Below, one piece after another: positions 36,699-42,126 of a stretch of 42,126 nucleotides of DNA. The position numbers were made by a program, and so were the translations under genes. The stretch spans positions 1-42,126 of the forward strand of contig JAOXFI010000031.1 in assembly GCA_029232285.1 (NCBI GenBank), written 5' to 3'. This DNA is from Agmasoma carcini (nom. nud.). Lineage: Eukaryota > Microsporidia > Thelohaniidae. Below the pieces are notes generated by a model, which worked only from the letters and a program-made list of their open reading frames with translations, made no database searches and was not told the origin of the DNA. Position 1 is the first letter of the stretch; each line of letters opens with the position of its first letter.

Positions 36699-37873
36699 GC
36701 TAGGAAGACATGGCCCTGGTACCCATGACAACATATAAATAAAACCCTTTTGATGTAACACTTCACAAATGCCCAGTTACCTTTGGGTCCCGACAGGTAT
36801 GTTATAAAATTGTTGTATGATTTATACTTAAGTGGATACGTTACATTGTTGAGATGAGTAGTTTATATTCATTAATTATTATTAATATACAGGGAAGAAG
36901 TATTAAATATACGAAAAGTGTATATAAAATACATAATTTTTGTTGTTTATAATATATTTGTCCTACTCATATATGTAACAAATTCATGTTTTTTTTTACA
37001 AAAATTTCTTTAATTTGATATCATATTATAAATAATTCAAAATCTTTATAAAGTGAGAAAAATAAGGTTTTAAATATTTTTATTTTAAGGGGTCAAATAT
37101 AGATGACAAGATATTGTTATGCCTTAAACAAATTCCTTTATATTTTTTATTGACTTTAGATTGCGAGTGTATACCCGAGTCTTATCAACAAAGTTATATT
37201 TATGACATATAGAATTTTATTTTGATAAAGGGTTTCGTCTGTTGAATAACACAAAACATGATCAACTTTTTGGGTAAAAATTTCAAAACCCGATCTTATT
37301 TTATGCATAATCAAACTAGTACTGTATTGGATATATACGTAGAAATCGTGATAAGTAGTTTTAGTATAATAAAATTTTGATATTAAAGTTTATAATTATA
37401 TTAAAGTTTATAATTTTTTACCAATTTATAGAAAATATAAAATTAGAGAGCGAACTGATATAAATAAAATAGTTTATAAATCCACATGTCTAGAACCTCG
37501 TAATGAAACAATAAAAAATAATGTTTGCTTATTCTTCAATATCAACAAATTTTAAAATTATGAAAGTCAAAAATGTTAAAATATATAAAATCATAAAATA
37601 AGTGTATTAACATGTAATGAGTGGGTTATTGTTACTAAAATTCTATTTAGATACGAAAATAATTGCTAAAATTTACAAAATATAGAATTTATTATAAAAA
37701 AGTAATGAATCATCATTGGAAATTTTATATTTTAATACTTCAATCGCTATAATTTATTGATATCTCAAGAGAAAGGGTTGTTATATAACCTATTGTTGTG
37801 ACTGTAACACCCTTTTAAACGATGTGATTTATTCTGTTATAAAGTAATTGTTTTATTTTTAAGAAAATAATAC
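36699..37873. other. gene-free A/T-rich interval
   Basis: No ORF, transposon block or RNA was recognised. A somewhat G+C-richer patch occurs at about 36695-36800. Confidence 0.45.
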
Positions 37874-37874
37874 T

Positions 37875-37966
37875 TAGTTAGTCAGTTAGTCAGTTAGTCA
37901 GTTAGTCAGTTAGTCAGTTAGTCAGTTAGTCAGTTAGTCAGTTAGTCAGTTAGTCAGTTAGTTAGT
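37875..37966. repeat. (GTCAGTTA)n microsatellite
   Basis: About 11 copies of an 8-bp unit GTCAGTTA. Its reverse complement is TAACTGAC, so it is built of the same CTAA/CTGA words as the tract at 1591-1675. Confidence 0.95.
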
Positions 37967-38910
37967 GATATCAAATATTTCTTCTTAACTAATTATTATT
38001 TATATTTTGGGTTATTTGATAATATATTATTAATTATCATCTTTATGTAATAATGAAGCCGAGTGAGTGTTTAGTTTTATATAAAACCATTATTATAGCA
38101 ATGAAGTGACACTATTACATATTTTATAATATGTATGATTATATGAAAACAGTTAATCATATTTTTAATTTTATTTTTTCTTATACTCAAAACATTATGT
38201 CAATATAAAGAAAGGATGGGTTGTTAAATCGTATTGAATGATTTTTTAAAATTACCTATAATGATGAGAGTGATTAGACTTGAAACGAAGATATCCTAAG
38301 CTAATAATTTGGAGTCTTGTGTAACTTGTTTAGTATAACAAAGACATTAAGCCTAAAGATGCATAGATAAAGCTTAATCATGTTTTTAATCTTTAAACTA
38401 TTTTAAGGTTTTGTATTTTAAAGATTTTCAGTGGCATTAATAAAATGATAAGAATTTGATTATTCTCTCATGTTTGTCAAACCATCATAAATTTATAGTG
38501 TAAGAGTCGTTGATGGTGATTATTTTAGTGTAAGAACGAAGGATTTTGAATTGCTGAGATTAGAAAAAATTACTTAAATTCCTATAATTATATAGCAAGT
38601 AATTCATCTATATAGACTGATTGATATTGATCTTATGCAATATTATAGAACTATATATCACTAGATGAATACATAAATCAGTTTTATGAGATTATTAAAT
38701 AAGCAGTTGATTCATTTAATAATAAGTCAAAATTAATTAAGAAAAGATTTCCTAATGATAAATAAAAATTATATAATTTATCCTATTTAAAATTACTATA
38801 ATAAATTAAAGGTTTTAATATTATGATTATAAAAAAAAAGAGACCCATTCATAATATTTATATATTTGAATATAGATATAATATTGACAAATAATTTTTA
38901 TTTAAATCAA
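37967..38910. other. gene-free A/T-rich interval
   Basis: Nothing was recognised between the microsatellite and Merlin relic C. Confidence 0.45.
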
Positions 38911-39345
38911 TTATTTTAAAATCACCTTCAATGATGCTGTCATTTCTGCCAGAAAACTCCTATTCTGGTATATTGTAAACCTTTTTCGTGCTTTTACACA
39001 TGTCTTGATCTTTCTTCAATATGATTCAATATTCTGAATATGTTGTGTGGAGGTTAAAGAAAGGATCAAAAAAGTTAACACTATGATTAACTGTATGATG
39101 AATCAAGCTGAAATTATATTCTAGAATATGATCGCTATTCATCAAAATGAATACTATACCCTCTATACAGATATGCCTAATAATAAGTAATAAGGTCAGC
39201 GCACTTTTATGGTAAATTGTTGCGTCTATACTCTAGCAGGTATTAATGAGGTATCAGCAATACCAAACACCCATTCATCATTGTTCTGATACCTACTTCT
39301 ATGAATTTTTCAACCTCTCAAACAACAATCATACACCTTGAATTT
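38911..39345 (-). pseudogene. Merlin/IS1595-type transposase relic C
   Basis: Minus-strand frames read, in order, HRSRYQNNDEWVFGIADTSL (near 39340-39270), then after stops TVNHSVNFFDP, then after a frame change STQHIQNIESY, a stop, RKIKTCVKARKRF and YQNRSFLAEMT. This is the WVFG, VNHSVNFVDP, HT-NIES-W--K order of Merlin/IS1595 transposases, and relic A at 23120-23545 has nearly the same words (NNDLWVFGIADTL, NNSVNFVN, THIKAK). The Glu of the third catalytic block (NIES) is present. Multiple stops and at least two frameshifts. Confidence 0.75.
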
Positions 39346-40102
39346 AACTTTTCATAAATTTTCATTTCTTGGATACTCCAGTTATTTTGACAATTGTTGT
39401 ATCATTTAATCAAAAATTAATTATTTTTAATATAATAGCTAATGATTCATCTAAAAGCTTTATTAAAACAACTAAAAGCTTTATTATCTACTCTTCTTAT
39501 ATGATTTGATACTATACAACAGATTAGACATAAATAATTCGTCTTTAATACACCTAAATCTTGTAGAAATGTTATCAATTCATCGTTACTATTTAAAAAT
39601 TGCTCAATATTTATTAAAAAGTAATTAAGTGACTTGGATTTTGAAAAATATTAATTTTTTAAATTGTATATATATTATTTTAATGTGTTTATATGTTATT
39701 TAATTGTGATACACCAAATCACCAGTGAAAAAGTAAAAATAAAACAACAATGATATCAATTCTCCTACATTATTCAAATAACATTCATCTACAACACAGT
39801 TATGTATCGGGGAGACCTGACAGAAATAAAAACCCAATTTTTATATATAAATGAAAATAGTAGATAAGATTTATCACATAATTCACATTTATTAACAATT
39901 ATATTCCTCCTAATAGTTTTATATTGATATATTTGTTTTATAAATATGTATTTGATAATTTAACTTCTAGTTAAGTTTTTATTATTTATGTTGACTTTGT
40001 TTATTAATTTTGATTTATGTAGATGAATATGTATAAGATTGACTATAAGTAGATTTTGGTGTAATCAATTTTTATATTTTTATATATTTATATAAATTTA
40101 AT
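39346..40102. other. gene-free A/T-rich interval
   Basis: No recognisable content apart from the AAATTT elements close to the next gene. Confidence 0.45.
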
Positions 40103-40112
40103 AAATTTCACC
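40103..40112 (+). promoter_or_regulatory. AAATTT and CC start signals
   Basis: AAATTTCACC directly precedes the ATG at 40113. A second AAATTT is at 40094-40099. Confidence 0.5.
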
Positions 40113-41354
40113 ATGAGAGTAAGTAAAGATATTCAATTAAAATTATTAATTTTAGGCACAAAGTTAGTTCCATTGTTGTGGTTGAATGTTATGACTAGTA
40201 TTTCATGTGTAGGTTGTATATTTAGTATAGCTTTAGATTATTTTTGTATTGTTATAGCCACTAATGCACATGATGAAGCCTTTGATGAAGCACCCTATGA
40301 AGCCCCTTATTTAGCACCCTATGAAGCCTTTGATGTAACACCTTATGTAGCACCTGATGTAGCACCCTATGAAGCCCCTTATGTAGCACCTGATGTAACA
40401 CCTTATATAGCACCTGATGTAGCACCCTATGAAGCCCCTTATGTAGCACCTGATGTAACACCTGATGTAGCACCTTATGAAGCCCTTTATGTAACACCTG
40501 ATGTAGCACCTGATGTAACACCTGATGAAGCTCTTTATGTAGCACCTGATGTAACACCTGATGAAGCACCTGATGAAGCTCTTCATGTAACACCTGATGT
40601 AGCACCTGATGTAACACCTGATGAAGCACTTGATGAAGCTCTTTATGTAACACCTTATGTAGCACCTGATGTAGCACCTGATGAAGCACCTGATGTAACA
40701 CCTGATGTAACACCTGATGTAACACCTTATGTAGCACCTGATGAAGCTCTTTATGTAGCACCTGATGAAGCCCCTTATGTAGCACCTGATGAAGCTCTTT
40801 ATGTAGCACCTGATGTAACACCTGATGTAGCACCTGATGTAACACCTGATGTAACACCTTATGTAGCACCTGATGAAGCATCTTATTTAGCACCTGATGT
40901 AACACCTGATGAAGCTCTTTATGTAGCACCTGATGTAACACCGAATGAAGCCCTTTATGTAACACCTGATGTAGCACCTGATGAAGCCTTTGATGTAGCA
41001 CCTTATGTAGCACCGAATAAAGCACCTGATGATATTGATATTGGTGATAGAACCATTATTCAGCAAAAACCTACATCAGCTCAAAATCCTATTCATAATA
41101 CCGGTGAAACACAATTTATTAGCAATGATAATAAATTTAACAGTTTCATCCACAAAACCAGGACTAAAAACAAGCTAAAAATTGTAGAAGCTGAAACTTA
41201 TATTTGTAATATTTATCAGAAAAGTTCTATAAAATCTAGCAGTAAAAAAGTTAAATCAGGAAGTGAATGCAAATATTTTAAAAATGGACAAGAAAATCAA
41301 AAGAGTTCAAAAGTAGCTTTAGTGGATTATGAATCAGATGATGATTCAATATAA
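40113..41354 (+). CDS. tetrapeptide-repeat protein with hydrophobic N-terminus
   Basis: A 413-residue protein in three parts. Residues 1-50 are basic then strongly hydrophobic (LLILGTKLVPLLWLNVM, SCVGCIFSIALDYFCIVIA), suggesting a signal peptide or one or two membrane segments. Residues 54-307 consist of about 63 copies of a four-residue unit, [D/Y]-[V/E]-[A/T]-P, with occasional L or F for P. Residues 308-413 are non-repetitive, hydrophilic and Lys/Ser-rich, and end in an acidic DYESDDDSI. The Pro at every fourth position predicts an extended or polyproline-like rod with regular acidic or Tyr positions. The layout resembles a secreted or surface-exposed extended protein, and in a microsporidian it could be a spore-wall or polar-tube component; this is inference. 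I do not recognise the family. Confidence 0.72.
   Translation: MRVSKDIQLKLLILGTKLVPLLWLNVMTSISCVGCIFSIALDYFCIVIATNAHDEAFDEAPYEAPYLAPYEAFDVTPYVAPDVAPYEAPYVAPDVTPYIAPDVAPYEAPYVAPDVTPDVAPYEALYVTPDVAPDVTPDEALYVAPDVTPDEAPDEALHVTPDVAPDVTPDEALDEALYVTPYVAPDVAPDEAPDVTPDVTPDVTPYVAPDEALYVAPDEAPYVAPDEALYVAPDVTPDVAPDVTPDVTPYVAPDEASYLAPDVTPDEALYVAPDVTPNEALYVTPDVAPDEAFDVAPYVAPNKAPDDIDIGDRTIIQQKPTSAQNPIHNTGETQFISNDNKFNSFIHKTRTKNKLKIVEAETYICNIYQKSSIKSSSKKVKSGSECKYFKNGQENQKSSKVALVDYESDDDSI
40269..41030 (+). repeat. 12-bp coding minisatellite, about 63 copies
   Basis: Tandem 12-bp units of type GATGTAGCACCT, TATGTAGCACCT, GATGTAACACCT and GATGAAGCTCTT. Variants are interspersed rather than blocked, suggesting repeated slippage or unequal exchange over time. 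Confidence 0.95.
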
Positions 41355-41410
41355 ATTGAATTTGTTTATTTGTAATATTTTATTATAATGATAAAAAAAT
41401 TTGATTAACA

Positions 41411-41490
41411 TAAATTAACATAAGCTAACATAAGCTAACATAAGCTAACATAAGCTAACATAAGCTAACATAAGCTAACATAAGCTAACA
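41411..41490. repeat. 10-bp tandem repeat, 8 copies
   Basis: TAAATTAACA (41411-41420) followed by seven perfect TAAGCTAACA units (41421-41490), between two plus-strand genes. Confidence 0.95.
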
Positions 41491-41650
41491 TAAAATTTAT
41501 ATCAATTATTTTTAAAGGAGGTTTGAAAGCTAATTTTTTATTTTTTGTTTGTTAAATGTCAATATAATTGATATAGATATAAAAACAATACATAATATCA
41601 CAAATCAATACTAAATTGACATTAAATTTAATATTTTATTTTTTTTTTTA

Positions 41651-41653
41651 CCC
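41651..41653 (+). promoter_or_regulatory. CCC start signal
   Basis: CCCATATG: CCC lies 2 nt before the ATG at 41656. AAATTT is farther up at 41624-41629. This supports the truncated gene at the window end. Confidence 0.45.
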
Positions 41654-41655
41654 AT

Positions 41656-42126
41656 ATGTACACCGGAACATCAAATTATATAAATCGTGACAGAAGAACA
41701 AATGAAGGAGGATGGAATGTTAAAGTTGCTTTGATGTTCATTGTATTGGTTTTGTTTTGTATGGCTGGTGTTGGATTAGGATTTACGAATCCTTCTACTT
41801 CAGCATCTAGTAATGTAAGATATCCTCCTACAGCAAGTTCTGATAATTTTTTATCTCGTTTGAATTATCATTCTCATCGAAGAAATAACCCTCACGCTTT
41901 TAATACAAATCCTTATTATGGTTCTTATTATAATAAAACATATCCAAATAAAAATCCTATTCTACCATCCTCACAAGGACATACAACTAATCAAGCTACT
42001 CATCTTCATTATAATAATAAACCACAAACAAATACTAGGCCTACTGGTGGTGTGTCTGTTAATAATCAACCTATTCTACCATCCTCACAAGGACACGAAG
42101 ATAACCAACGCAATAGGAATTTAAAT
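41656..42126 (+). CDS. single-pass membrane protein with Asn/Pro/His/Gln-rich ectodomain (partial, 3' end outside window)
   Basis: Open from ATG 41656 to the window end (157 codons, no stop reached). Residues 1-21 are polar, with Arg-Asp-Arg-Arg. A transmembrane helix runs from about 22 to 43 (KVALMFIVLVLFCMAGVGLG). The remainder is low-complexity and rich in Asn, Ser, Pro, Tyr, His and Gln. The unit PILPSSQGH occurs at 101-109 and again at 139-147, with matching DNA, so a longer repeat array may continue beyond the edge. The short N-tail followed by a TM suggests a type II protein or uncleaved signal anchor, with the repeats in the lumen or outside. Function unknown; a surface or polar-tube-like role is possible but unproven. 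Close downstream of another repeat protein on the same strand. Confidence 0.72.
   Translation, partial: MYTGTSNYINRDRRTNEGGWNVKVALMFIVLVLFCMAGVGLGFTNPSTSASSNVRYPPTASSDNFLSRLNYHSHRRNNPHAFNTNPYYGSYYNKTYPNKNPILPSSQGHTTNQATHLHYNNKPQTNTRPTGGVSVNNQPILPSSQGHEDNQRNRNLN

Noticed and set aside
36368..36766. 132-codon minus-strand frame over the 81-bp duplication
   Set aside because: It overlaps the 3' end of the plus-strand gene and stays open because the repeat period is a multiple of three. No start signal or recognisable domain.
40261..41025. Antisense 254-codon frame reading VLHQ-type repeats, and a further antisense frame at 40311-40586
   Set aside because: The 12-bp minisatellite lacks stops in several frames. 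These frames consist only of the repeat and have no unique sequence. The plus-strand gene has start signals and unique ends.

Overview
The window looks like a microsporidian (Microsporidia, Fungi-related obligate intracellular parasite) chromosome segment from a large, gene-poor genome. The evidence is: very high A+T; intron-free genes; a eukaryotic but short and divergent protein set (Cdc48, MetAP2, IQGAP, HECT ligase, gamma-tubulin complex component, tricalbin/E-Syt, guanylate kinase, MscS-type channel); and an AAATTT and/or CCC signal just upstream of nearly every start codon, a signal type described for microsporidia. Gene density is low (about 15 genes in 42 kb). Most intergenic space is A/T-rich sequence, short tandem duplications and decayed DNA transposons. 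The species was not identified.

Layout. 1-3.8 kb: a small repeat-bearing protein, a Tc1/mariner transposase relic, a (CTAA/CTGA)n microsatellite and several tandem duplications. 3.8-12 kb: an SMP/C2 membrane-contact protein, a predicted surface/tail-anchored protein (minus strand) and an IQGAP-like protein. 12-13.4 kb: a cluster of an unknown dispersed repeat. 13.4-20.3 kb: CDC48, a compact HECT E3 ligase (minus), a tyrosine phosphatase and a guanylate kinase; the last two converge so tightly that they share a TTAA as both stop codons. 20.3-24.7 kb: no intact gene, but a 1.2-kb element with terminal inverted repeats and two decayed Merlin/IS1595-type transposases. 25-36.5 kb: a protein with a SAS-6 head domain and coiled coil, an MscS-type channel, MetAP2, a second inverted-repeat transposon, a gamma-tubulin complex (Spc97/98) protein and an unrecognised protein. 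36.5-42.1 kb: repeats, a third Merlin relic, a protein made mostly of about 63 tetrapeptide repeats, and a membrane protein cut off by the window end.

Functional threads. IQGAP, the gamma-tubulin complex protein and the SAS-6 homologue belong to cytokinesis and microtubule organisation. Cdc48 and the HECT ligase belong to ubiquitin-dependent protein turnover. The E-Syt-like and MscS-like proteins belong to membrane contact and membrane tension.

The most surprising item is the SAS-6-like protein at 25187-26287. SAS-6 is the cartwheel protein of centrioles, and microsporidia build no centrioles or flagella and use spindle plaques instead. The head domain, the Phe used for head-head oligomerisation and a coiled-coil motif are all recognisable. 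No tRNA, rRNA or CRISPR array was recognised.
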